This document shows positions 1-7,050 of a stretch of DNA of 64,000 bases, piece by piece. A model generated the notes under the pieces. That model made no database searches, had not been told where the DNA came from, and worked only from the letters and a program-made list of their open reading frames with translations. Location: assembly GCF_039595935.1 (NCBI RefSeq), contig NZ_JBCNKR010000006.1:496001-560000 (forward strand). The letters run 5' to 3'. Source of the stretch: Flavobacterium sp. Lineage in GTDB: Bacteria; Bacteroidota; Bacteroidia; Flavobacteriales; Flavobacteriaceae. Each line of letters begins with the position of its first letter. The stretch's first letter is position 1. A program made the translations under genes and the position numbers.

Positions 1-588
1 CCATGAATTATTAATACTTACCGGAACAACATACGCCGAAGGCGCATATTTGCATAGAATTTTTAAACCGCTTTGGGCAAATTCTTTTGGTTTACCTGTT
101 TTACTACGGGTTCCTTCCGGGAAGATTACTGCTGATCTAGTGTTTTTTTCTATATATTCAGACAAGCCTTTGATTACTGGAATCGCTTGTTTAGGGTCTT
201 TACGGTCAATTAAAACAGAACCTCCGTGACGCAGATTATACGACACACTCGGTATTCCGCTTCCTAACTCCTTCTTACTTACAAATTTACAATGAAAACG
301 TCTAAAGTACCAAATGATTGTAACGATATCGTACATACTTTGGTGATTGGCCACAAAAATGATCGGAACTCCTGTCGGAATATTCTCTACTCCAGAAATT
401 TTATACGTTGTTCCAACCAAATTGGTACATCTTAAAAGACACAGATTTAAATAATCGACACTTTTTTTATGAGCCTGATAACCAAAAAGATTTAGGCAGA
501 TCCATTGTATCGGGTGAAAAATAACCAGAGACAATCCAAAAAATACATAATAAATTACGGAAATTGGATATGAAATTATCTTTTGCAT
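1..588 (-). CDS. 1-acyl-sn-glycerol-3-phosphate acyltransferase (PlsC family), 3' end outside window
   Basis: This minus-strand frame is open from an ATG at 588 to the window edge, giving 196 codons without a stop, so the C-terminus is missing. An N-terminal hydrophobic stretch (about residues 1-30) suggests a membrane anchor. The acyltransferase signatures are visible: NHQSMYD (the NHxxxxD catalytic box) and, about 90 residues later, FPEGTRS (the glycerol-phosphate binding box). Proteins of this family transfer an acyl chain to lysophosphatidic acid at the inner membrane during phospholipid synthesis. It is transcribed divergently from rnpA. A second family member lies at 52.9 kb, so the two may differ in substrate or be partly redundant. 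The family call is firm; the exact substrate is inferred. Confidence 0.88.
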   Translation of the reverse strand, partial: MQKIISYPISVIYYVFFGLSLVIFHPIQWICLNLFGYQAHKKSVDYLNLCLLRCTNLVGTTYKISGVENIPTGVPIIFVANHQSMYDIVTIIWYFRRFHCKFVSKKELGSGIPSVSYNLRHGGSVLIDRKDPKQAIPVIKGLSEYIEKNTRSAVIFPEGTRSKTGKPKEFAQSGLKILCKYAPSAYVVPVSINNSW

Positions 589-675
589 GCTTGAAAAAAT
601 TTGAGGTCAAAAGTAGTAAATATATTCTTAGCGATAGAAAATTTGAAAACAATAACCGTTTTTATGGTTTAATTG

Positions 676-683
676 TACCTTTG
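676..683 (+). promoter_or_regulatory. Bacteroidota -7 box for rnpA
   Basis: TACCTTTG matches the TAnnTTTG -7 consensus and lies 31 bases before the rnpA start. No TTG is present at the usual 17-23 base distance upstream, so only half of the promoter is supported. Confidence 0.45.
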
Positions 684-714
684 TCGCAGAAATTGCAACT
701 TTTTTCTGAATTAA

Positions 715-1119
715 ATGAACTTTACTTACCCTAAAAATGAGCGCTTAAAGAGCAAAACCACAATTGGATTACTGTTTTCTGAAGGAAAATCGGTTTCAAA
801 ATATCCGTTGCGTTTGGTTTTCCGTCAAGCGGAAGGAAATTCAGAAGAAATAACAAAAGTCGGCGTTTCGGTTTCGAAGAAATATTTTAAGAAAGCCGTA
901 GATAGAAATTACTTTAAAAGAGTACTTCGTGAAACGTACCGATTAAACAAACATTTGATTTTAAATAATCTGGATCAGCCTTATTCGATCATGCTTTTTT
1001 ATCAGACAAAAGACAGATTATCGTATGAAGAAATCAACACCAAAACAATTCAGTTGTTTGAGAAATTTGTACAGCAGATAAACAAAACTCCTGATTCAGA
1101 AATTAAAAAGGATTTATAG
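715..1119 (+). CDS. rnpA: Ribonuclease P protein component
   Basis: RnpA is the protein subunit of RNase P, which removes 5' leaders from tRNA precursors together with the catalytic RNA. The 134-residue basic protein has the family layout: an N-terminal substrate-binding segment (NERLKSKTTIGLLFSEGKS), a central GVSVSKKYFKKAVDRN stretch, and the RNxxKR-type signature RNYFKRVLRE at about residues 63-72. Its length is close to that of other RnpA proteins with a slightly extended C-terminus. It starts at the ATG following the TACCTTTG box. It leads a plus-strand series with the DUF4349 and S41 genes. It is not beside rpmH and dnaA here, which is the usual arrangement in many other bacteria. Confidence 0.95.
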   Translation: MNFTYPKNERLKSKTTIGLLFSEGKSVSKYPLRLVFRQAEGNSEEITKVGVSVSKKYFKKAVDRNYFKRVLRETYRLNKHLILNNLDQPYSIMLFYQTKDRLSYEEINTKTIQLFEKFVQQINKTPDSEIKKDL

Positions 1120-1199
1120 GCTTTCAAAATCAACTTTGTACAACAAATCAGATAAAAGATTCTAAAAAAATTGTAGTTTTAGCACTAAATTCAAATTTT

Positions 1200-2036
1200 A
1201 TGCGATACATTTTCTTTTTATCTGTATTTTTTTGTGTTCTTTCGGGTTGCAGCAAAGCTGAAGAATCTAAAGATGAAGTAATGTCAATTAGTGCAATTAA
1301 ATTGCCTCCAAAAAATGATGCGCCTTCCTCTAATGATAAGAATTTAAATGCTCCTGAAGCTCCTTCGCCTAAAATTGAACAAAAAATCATTAAAGAAGCT
1401 TCACTTCGATTTGAAACCAATGATTTGGGAGAAACTTTCAGTCAAATCAAAAGTGCGGTTGCAGCAAACAAAGGAAATATTTTAATTGATTCTGAAGGAA
1501 AAGACTACAACTCTGTTTTCAGAAATCTTACGATTAAAGTTCCTAGTCAGAATTTTGATAATTTTATAAATACAATTTCAAAAGGAGTTTCTTATTTTGA
1601 GAGAAAAGACATTTCTGCTGAAGATGTTACAGAACAATACATTGATCTTACTACAAGATTAAAAAACAAACGAAAACTCGAAGAACGTTATCTTCAGCTA
1701 TTACAAAAAGCGACAAAAATCAGCGAAATTTTAGAAATCGAAAAACAGGTTTCTATCATACGTGAAGAAATTGAAGCCAAAGAAGGTCAGTTAAAATATC
1801 TGGAAAGCAGAGTTTCTGAAAGTACTGTTACAATCGAGTTCTACAAAAACCTTCCTGAACAAGAAGCGGTGCAATTATCATACGGATCTAAACTTTGGAC
1901 GGCTATTAAATCAGGATTCTTTAGTTTGTCAAGTTTTGTTATATCAATTATCAGCATTTGGCCGTTTATAATTATATTTTGTGTATTAGCCTATTTTATT
2001 AGAAAAAGATTAAAAAGAAAAAAAGAACAATCATGA
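1200..2036 (+). CDS. DUF4349 domain lipoprotein
   Basis: This 278-residue protein begins with a lipoprotein signal peptide ending in LSGC (Cys17), followed by a charged, proline-containing linker. The body (about residues 60-225) matches the DUF4349 pattern: a beta-rich region with a conserved IKVPSQNFD-type motif, then a long coiled coil (about 155-210, rich in K, E, L and I). A hydrophobic segment near residues 240-268 and a basic tail (RKRLKRKKEQS) suggest a C-terminal membrane anchor. The stop codon overlaps the ATG of the S41 protease gene (ATGA), so the two are probably translationally coupled. The function of DUF4349 proteins is unknown; an envelope role is inferred from the signal peptide and membrane segment. 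Confidence 0.85.
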   Translation: MRYIFFLSVFFCVLSGCSKAEESKDEVMSISAIKLPPKNDAPSSNDKNLNAPEAPSPKIEQKIIKEASLRFETNDLGETFSQIKSAVAANKGNILIDSEGKDYNSVFRNLTIKVPSQNFDNFINTISKGVSYFERKDISAEDVTEQYIDLTTRLKNKRKLEERYLQLLQKATKISEILEIEKQVSIIREEIEAKEGQLKYLESRVSESTVTIEFYKNLPEQEAVQLSYGSKLWTAIKSGFFSLSSFVISIISIWPFIIIFCVLAYFIRKRLKRKKEQS

Positions 2037-3670
2037 ATCGTTATTTCAAAAAGAAATTCATTATACCAACTGTTGCAGCGGGGTTATTATTTGTGGGAAC
2101 CAGTTTCAAAGAAGACTTTTTTGAAATTGCCAAACAAATCGAAATCTTCACAACCTTATTCAAAGCTGTAAATACCAATTATGTAGACGAAACGAATCCG
2201 GGAGATTTGATGGACAAAGCCATTAAAAGCATGTTGGGAAGTTTAGATCCGTATACGGTTTACTTTAACGAACAGGATGTCGTGAATTTCAAAATCAACA
2301 ATACGGGAGAATATACCGGAATTGGCGCTATGATTGCCCGCAAGAAAGACCGTTTAATTGTTCGCGAACCGTACAAAAATTATCCTGCTGACAAAGCCGG
2401 ATTAAAAGCAGGTGATGAAATTATCCAAATTGGTGATGTCTTGATTGCTGATTTTAAAGATGATGCATCGCAATTATTGAAAGGAACAAAAAACACTAAA
2501 ATCGCTATCAAATATCTTCGTCAGGGAAAAACGTATACAACAGAATTGGTTTTGGATGAAGTTGATATTAAATCGGTTCCTTTTTACGGAAAAATCGACG
2601 ACAAAACCGGTTATATCGTTTTGGCACATTTTAGCCGAAAAGCTTCCGCAGAAGTTAAAGAAGCTTTAGAAAAACTAAAAGCTGATGGCGCAAAACAGAT
2701 TGTTTTAGATTTAAGAGGAAACCCAGGCGGACTTTTGAATGAAGCCATAGACATTTGTAATTTGTTTGTTCCGAAAAACGAAGTTATCGTAACCACAAAA
2801 TCAAGGATTGAAAAACATAACAATACTTATAAAACAACAAAAGAACCGATCGATACTGAAATTCCGCTTGCCATTTTAGTAAACGGAAGAAGTGCCTCTG
2901 CATCTGAAATTGTTTCGGGCGCATTGCAGGATTTAGACCGCGCTGTAATTTTAGGAAGCAGAAGTTTTGGAAAAGGACTCGTACAACGCTCTGTTGATTT
3001 AACTTACGGCACTCAGCTTAAAGTAACTATTTCACGTTACTACACTCCATCAGGCCGATGCATTCAGGCACTGGATTATGCGCATAAAGATAAAAATGGT
3101 GTTGCCCAAAAAACCGATTCTAAAAATTTCAATGCTTTTAAAACCAGAAAAGAAAGAACGGTTTATGACGGCGGAGGTGTTTTACCGGACATTGAGCTTG
3201 AAGAAGCCAAAATGAGCCCTATTACGACCGCTCTGTTGAAAAATGACGGAATATTTGATTATGCCACTACTTACTATTATAAAAATCCAAATTTAGGCGA
3301 TAAAATACCTGTTGTTACAGATGCTGATTATGCTGCTTTTAAACAATATCTTAAAACAAATAAAATCAGTTTTGATACTGAGACAGAAGTTGCCTTAAAA
3401 AATACTTTGGCAGCAGCCAAAAATGAAAAAATTGACGAAACTATTGCTCCGGAATATCAACAATTATTAGCCGCATTAGAGAAAAGTGAAAACACGCTTC
3501 TTGATAAAAATCAAAAAGAAATTAAAGGTTTGATTCAGGAAGAGCTTATCAAAAGATACCAATACCAGGAAGGTTTGTATCAGTTTTATATCAAGAACAA
3601 TTCAGAAATTAAGAGAGCAGTAAACGTATTAAATAATCAAACTGAATATAAAACGATTTTAAAAATGTAG
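2033..3670 (+). CDS. S41 family C-terminal processing peptidase
   Basis: A CtpA/Prc-like periplasmic serine protease of 545 residues. After an N-terminal hydrophobic segment (about residues 9-24) come a PDZ domain (about 85-175, with PADKAGLKAGDEI) and the S41 catalytic domain (DLRGNPGG, then NGRSASASEI). By alignment with E. coli Prc (Ser430/Lys455), the catalytic pair is Ser289 in SASASE and Lys314 in SFGKG, and both are present. The C-terminal 150 residues are helical and charged. Such enzymes trim the C-termini of envelope proteins. The gene overlaps the preceding DUF4349 gene by 4 bases and is followed after 4 bases by an OmpA-domain gene, so all three are likely one transcript. Confidence 0.94.
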   Translation: MNRYFKKKFIIPTVAAGLLFVGTSFKEDFFEIAKQIEIFTTLFKAVNTNYVDETNPGDLMDKAIKSMLGSLDPYTVYFNEQDVVNFKINNTGEYTGIGAMIARKKDRLIVREPYKNYPADKAGLKAGDEIIQIGDVLIADFKDDASQLLKGTKNTKIAIKYLRQGKTYTTELVLDEVDIKSVPFYGKIDDKTGYIVLAHFSRKASAEVKEALEKLKADGAKQIVLDLRGNPGGLLNEAIDICNLFVPKNEVIVTTKSRIEKHNNTYKTTKEPIDTEIPLAILVNGRSASASEIVSGALQDLDRAVILGSRSFGKGLVQRSVDLTYGTQLKVTISRYYTPSGRCIQALDYAHKDKNGVAQKTDSKNFNAFKTRKERTVYDGGGVLPDIELEEAKMSPITTALLKNDGIFDYATTYYYKNPNLGDKIPVVTDADYAAFKQYLKTNKISFDTETEVALKNTLAAAKNEKIDETIAPEYQQLLAALEKSENTLLDKNQKEIKGLIQEELIKRYQYQEGLYQFYIKNNSEIKRAVNVLNNQTEYKTILKM

Positions 3671-3674
3671 TAAA

Positions 3675-4478
3675 ATGAAACTTTCCCGGGTCCTGTTTTT
3701 GTTTTTTATTTACAATCTATCGGCGCAGCAAAAACCAATCGAAACAGTCTATTTTGATTTCGACAAGTACGATCTTACTGAACCGCAAACCAAAATTGTA
3801 AATAAATTTATAAAATCGATAGACACGGCCAAAGTCGAATCTATACAAATCTACGGCTACTGTGATGACCGCGGCACCGACGATTATAACTTCAAACTCT
3901 CGCACTATCGTGTCAATACGATACAGAATTTACTTCTCTCATCAGGATTCAGCCAAAGTAAAATTGTAATTCTTGAAGGTAAAGGCCGTGTTGTGGTTAA
4001 GGCAGACACGGTTGAAAATTTATACGAAACCCGATTACGTAATCGGCGGGTTGATTTGATTGTGGTAAAACGCAATAGTTTCTTAAAAAAAGATTATACT
4101 TCTTTTAAAGACAAACTGAAAGTAGGCGATAAAATATATCTCGAAAATATTCTGTTTGATATGGGAAGCGCCCGACTAACGAATAACTCCAAAAAAGAAC
4201 TGGACAGAATTGCCTTAACTCTCCAAAAACAAAAAAACATTCAGTTTGAAATTAGAGGTCATGTTTGCTGTACACCTCAAATATACAGCGACGCAATTGA
4301 CCGTGACACCAAAGAAAGAAAACTTTCCTGGAACCGGGCCAAAACCGTTTTCTATTATTTAAGCTCCAGAAAAGTTTCTAAAAACAGAATGCGTTATCAA
4401 GGCTGCGGTAATAAATTTCCATTAAAAAGAGGTGATAGTTATGACCGCCGAGTAGAATTTTTGATTACGAAAATTTAA
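3675..4478 (+). CDS. OmpA-family protein with two tandem OmpA C-like domains
   Basis: An exported 267-residue protein with a short signal peptide ending in NLSAQ. It carries two OmpA C-terminal-like peptidoglycan-binding domains in a row. The first is at about residues 22-125 (VYFDFDKYDLTEPQ, DDRGTDDYN, RLRNRRVDLIV). The second is at about 150-267 (ILFDMGSARLTNNSKKELD, SWNRAKTV, YDRRVEFLI). Each keeps the beginning FD..(K/S).L element and the final NRRVD/DRRVE element of the fold. There is no beta-barrel and no lipobox, so it is probably periplasmic and wall-associated. It is the last gene of the rnpA-side series, 4 bases after the protease stop, and a long palindrome follows it. Confidence 0.85.
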   Translation: MKLSRVLFLFFIYNLSAQQKPIETVYFDFDKYDLTEPQTKIVNKFIKSIDTAKVESIQIYGYCDDRGTDDYNFKLSHYRVNTIQNLLLSSGFSQSKIVILEGKGRVVVKADTVENLYETRLRNRRVDLIVVKRNSFLKKDYTSFKDKLKVGDKIYLENILFDMGSARLTNNSKKELDRIALTLQKQKNIQFEIRGHVCCTPQIYSDAIDRDTKERKLSWNRAKTVFYYLSSRKVSKNRMRYQGCGNKFPLKRGDSYDRRVEFLITKI

Positions 4479-4538
4479 GAATACTGGTTGTTACAAAAAA
4501 AGATTTCACTTAAAGTTTTGCTCTAAACAAAGCTGTTA

Positions 4539-4591
4539 ATTTTTTGTATATAAACTATTTATGCTTTTAAAATAGTTTATATACAAAAAAT
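4539..4591. terminator. 22-bp perfect palindrome between convergent genes
   Basis: Arms 4539-4560 and 4570-4591 are perfectly complementary over 22 bases with a 9-base loop. It sits between the 3' ends of the OmpA-domain gene (+) and the elaA-like gene (-), which fits a bidirectional terminator. The stem is almost pure A/T and no separate T tract follows on either strand, so the terminator role is inferred from position. Confidence 0.6.
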
Positions 4592-4620
4592 AGAAACAAT
4601 GTTGCATTAAGCACTTTAGA

Positions 4621-5067
4621 CTATTCACGTACCATTTCAATGTGCGGAATGTCATCTTCAAGATACATTTCACTTGATTGCACAAAGCCGTGACTTTCGT
4701 AAAACTTCTTCAAATATAATTGGGCTCCAATTGTAATTTTGTCTTTATCAAAATTAGATTTGATTCCGGCAATTGCTTCACGCATTAAATCATGTCCCCA
4801 TTTTCTGTCACGATAATTTTGATCGACAACTACCCTTCCAATCGATGCATTATCGAAAGAAATTCCGGCATCAAATAAACGAGAATAGGCTACCGTTTTG
4901 CCATCGTATTCACCAATCAGGTGAAGCGCTTTTTTGTCCTTACCATCAAGATCTAAATAAACACAGTTTTGCTCTACTACGAAGATTTCGCTTCTTAGTT
5001 TTAATAAATCATATAGCTCGTTTGCAGTTAATGCCTCAAATGGCTTTATTTTCCATTTTAATTCCAT
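4621..5067 (-). CDS. elaA: GNAT acetyltransferase, ElaA-like
   Basis: A 148-residue member of the GNAT fold closely resembling E. coli ElaA. It has the ElaA-type LRSEIFVVEQNCVYLDLDGKD segment near residues 27-46, the acetyl-CoA binding region (SIGRVVVDQNYRDRKWGHDL, about 76-95), and the C-terminal IGAQLYLKKFYESHGF (about 116-131) and DDIPHIEM motifs. Length and motif order match the family. GNAT enzymes transfer acetyl groups from acetyl-CoA to amines; the substrate of ElaA is not established. It is a single minus-strand gene flanked by terminator-like hairpins on both sides. Confidence 0.9.
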   Translation of the reverse strand: MELKWKIKPFEALTANELYDLLKLRSEIFVVEQNCVYLDLDGKDKKALHLIGEYDGKTVAYSRLFDAGISFDNASIGRVVVDQNYRDRKWGHDLMREAIAGIKSNFDKDKITIGAQLYLKKFYESHGFVQSSEMYLEDDIPHIEMVRE

Positions 5068-5132
5068 GGTATATTTTTCTTTTTATTTAATAGTGATGAA
5101 AGACAAAATTACGCCAAATATCATCAAATAGA

Positions 5133-5165
5133 AATCCCGACTTCATTTTGTATCAAGTCGGGATT
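5133..5165 (-). terminator. Intrinsic terminator after DUF1579 gene
   Basis: An 11-bp perfect stem (AATCCCGACTT and AAGTCGGGATT) with an 11-base loop lies 35 bases past the stop at 5200. The clearest T run is on the plus-strand side, so the hairpin may act in either direction. Confidence 0.65.
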
Positions 5166-5199
5166 CTATATTTTTTCTTAAGATTAAAACTAAGCTTTA

Positions 5200-5847
5200 T
5201 TATTTCTTTTTCATTACAATTTCCATGCTTTTAAACTCTTTCCCATTTTTTACGTCAAACATTTCCATTTTACGTGTCGTGGGATCTATAATAGTATAAA
5301 TCTCTCTGTATGGAGATTTCTTTCCGTCCATAGGATTTACCATCTCCCCTTTCAGCTCCATGCTTTTTGTAGCTTCATCATATTTTCCGGTTGCCACCAT
5401 CATTCCGGTTCCCATATTATCGATAAAGGTAGACGTGAATTCTTTACTTGCGTTGTTATAAGCAAGAGTACTTTTTCCTTCAAACGGAGCTCCCATAATT
5501 TTTCCCTGATAAGTTGCTTCCTGATAGCGTCCGCCAAGAATCATTTTAATATTAGCTACAGAAGTTGATTTTTCAGGTTTGCCATCTGGTTCGTACCAAA
5601 ATGTCATTTCACAATTCCATGTTCCAACTTCGTCAGCCATTAATTTGTGTGATTCTCCCGGAGTAGCATAAGCCTGCCATGCTTTTGCAGCTGCCGCAGA
5701 ATCTACAGGAGCTTCTGCAACTGGTTCTTCGGTTTTAACACTATCTGAAACAGTGGCGGCTGGGGTTTCAGTTTCTGATTTTACTTCTTTTTTACACGAA
5801 ATAAAACATAGTGCAATAATTGCTAATGTTGCGGTTAACTTTTTCAT
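5200..5847 (-). CDS. DUF1579 domain lipoprotein
   Basis: This 215-residue lipoprotein has a signal peptide ending in CFISC, followed by a linker rich in E, V, A and P up to about residue 55. The rest matches DUF1579: EVGTWNCEMTFWYEPDG, ANIKMILGGRYQEATYQGK, FEGKSTLAYNNASKEFTSTF and a repeated pattern of beta strands ending near the C-terminus. The function of the family is not known. The start at 5847 (MKKLTATL) is preferred over 5853 because it gives a standard signal peptide, although both lie downstream of the TACTTTTG box at 5877-5884. It appears monocistronic. Confidence 0.85.
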   Translation of the reverse strand: MKKLTATLAIIALCFISCKKEVKSETETPAATVSDSVKTEEPVAEAPVDSAAAAKAWQAYATPGESHKLMADEVGTWNCEMTFWYEPDGKPEKSTSVANIKMILGGRYQEATYQGKIMGAPFEGKSTLAYNNASKEFTSTFIDNMGTGMMVATGKYDEATKSMELKGEMVNPMDGKKSPYREIYTIIDPTTRKMEMFDVKNGKEFKSMEIVMKKK

Positions 5848-5876
5848 AAGCATTTGTTTTTATGTTTGTTACAAAA

Positions 5877-5884
5877 CAAAAGTA
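5877..5884 (-). promoter_or_regulatory. -7 box for DUF1579 lipoprotein gene
   Basis: On the minus strand this reads TACTTTTG, matching TAnnTTTG, about 30 bases before the start codon. The nearest upstream TTG (5899-5901) is only 14 bases away, shorter than usual. Confidence 0.4.
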
Positions 5885-5905
5885 AGAAAAATATTAGTCA
5901 ACATG

Positions 5906-6030
5906 GTTTCAGGTATAAAGTTTCAGGTTTATATACTTTTGAGTGATCTCAAACCGTATAAGCAGGCAAGACAACGAAAAGAATTATAAAATCTTTTTGG
6001 TCAAAAAACTTGAAACCTTAAACTTGAAAC
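5906..6030. repeat. Imperfect inverted repeat of GTTTCA(A/G)GT units
   Basis: Arms 5906-5930 and 6006-6030 are 25 bases each. They pair with about four mismatches, some of which become G-U in RNA, and each arm contains two GTTTCA-type units. The element lies between the DUF1579 and DUF4837 genes and contains no credible ORF. It resembles the short intergenic repeats found elsewhere in this window, but with a different core. Confidence 0.5.
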
Positions 6031-6035
6031 AAACA

Positions 6036-7004
6036 TTAACGCTTGTCAATTTTAACCGATTTTATAATCGCTTCAAGATTCAACATTAAATCACGTTCCT
6101 GATTTGAAGGCGAATAACAAAAACCTTCGATTACCAAAATTCGATTGTAAACAGGATCTACAATTGCATAGTTAATGAAAGGTCCGGCCATGAAATCGTT
6201 TTTAAGTTCCCACGTTCCTTTTGTTTCAAAAGCTTCTTTTCCGTCAAGAGACGTATTTGAGAAATACGGTGCGTACGCTTCTCCCGTAATCATTCTTGTT
6301 TTAGGCTCGCGTCCTTTTATGTAATAACCAACAGAATCACGCATTTTGATAATATTGCCTATGACATTTCCGCGTGTTTTGAAATTGTTGAGTGGAATTT
6401 GATAAATCAATAAACTTGTATTCCCACTGATTATGTCTTTTTTTAGCCAGATAAAATTCTTTTTATGAAGCATATATACATATCCGGTTGGAATTTGAAT
6501 ATCGATATGGAATTTATTTTTTATTACAGCCGGATTTAAAAGTGACTGCCTGTTATCTTCCTGAATTTTTTCAATTTCGGCATCGCGAATCATTTTGATA
6601 ATCTGCGCCGAATTTAATTCGATACTGCAAATAATATCATCGACAGATTTTCCGTAAATGCGAAAAGTATTATGAGGAAGTGCTTTACTATGTGTAATTT
6701 CAAACTTTTCTACAGCTGATTTTTTTACCACAATAATACTGCGGCTGTCAGTTACGAAACCTTCAAGAAGTTTTGCGGGATATTGATTTATTGTAAAAAG
6801 CGGCTCTTCCTGAGTTAAGCCTAATACGGGCGAAGCAAATTTATTTCGAATACTGTCGCCTACTTCTCCATACCATAACTGATCGTCAATTATAATAGAA
6901 ATTGTATTTGTTTTTCCAGAAACAGGCTCTTGCTGTTTATCTGTTTTAAAACAAGAAATCAGTAGAAACGGAAGTATTATAAATAAAAAATGGGTTTTAT
7001 TCAT
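6036..7004 (-). CDS. DUF4837 family lipoprotein
   Basis: A 322-residue exported lipoprotein with a signal peptide ending in LLISC (Cys18). The mature part begins with a short charged linker and continues as a mixed alpha/beta domain. It contains the pattern DDQLWYGEVGDSIRN near residues 41-55 and a C-terminal GKEAFETKGTWELKNDFMAG stretch, both of which I associate with the Bacteroidota-specific DUF4837 family. Function is unknown. It lies 46 bases downstream of the mltD-like gene on the same strand. The gap holds its own TAAATTTG box (7029-7036), so it may have an internal promoter. The pairing suggests an envelope or cell-wall role, which is inference only. Confidence 0.75.
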   Translation of the reverse strand: MNKTHFLFIILPFLLISCFKTDKQQEPVSGKTNTISIIIDDQLWYGEVGDSIRNKFASPVLGLTQEEPLFTINQYPAKLLEGFVTDSRSIIVVKKSAVEKFEITHSKALPHNTFRIYGKSVDDIICSIELNSAQIIKMIRDAEIEKIQEDNRQSLLNPAVIKNKFHIDIQIPTGYVYMLHKKNFIWLKKDIISGNTSLLIYQIPLNNFKTRGNVIGNIIKMRDSVGYYIKGREPKTRMITGEAYAPYFSNTSLDGKEAFETKGTWELKNDFMAGPFINYAIVDPVYNRILVIEGFCYSPSNQERDLMLNLEAIIKSVKIDKR

Positions 7005-7028
7005 TTTCTTAATTTATGAAATAAAACC

Positions 7029-7036
7029 CAAATTTA
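7029..7036 (-). promoter_or_regulatory. -7 box for DUF4837 gene
   Basis: On the minus strand this reads TAAATTTG, 24 bases before the ATG at 7004, in the short gap after the transglycosylase gene. No TTG was found at the expected distance. Confidence 0.35.
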
Positions 7037-7050
7037 GTTAAGATTTTGAA

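Noticed and set aside
1148-1420. 90-codon minus-strand ORF
   Set aside because: It overlaps the DUF4349 gene antisense, and no promoter or coding pattern supports it.
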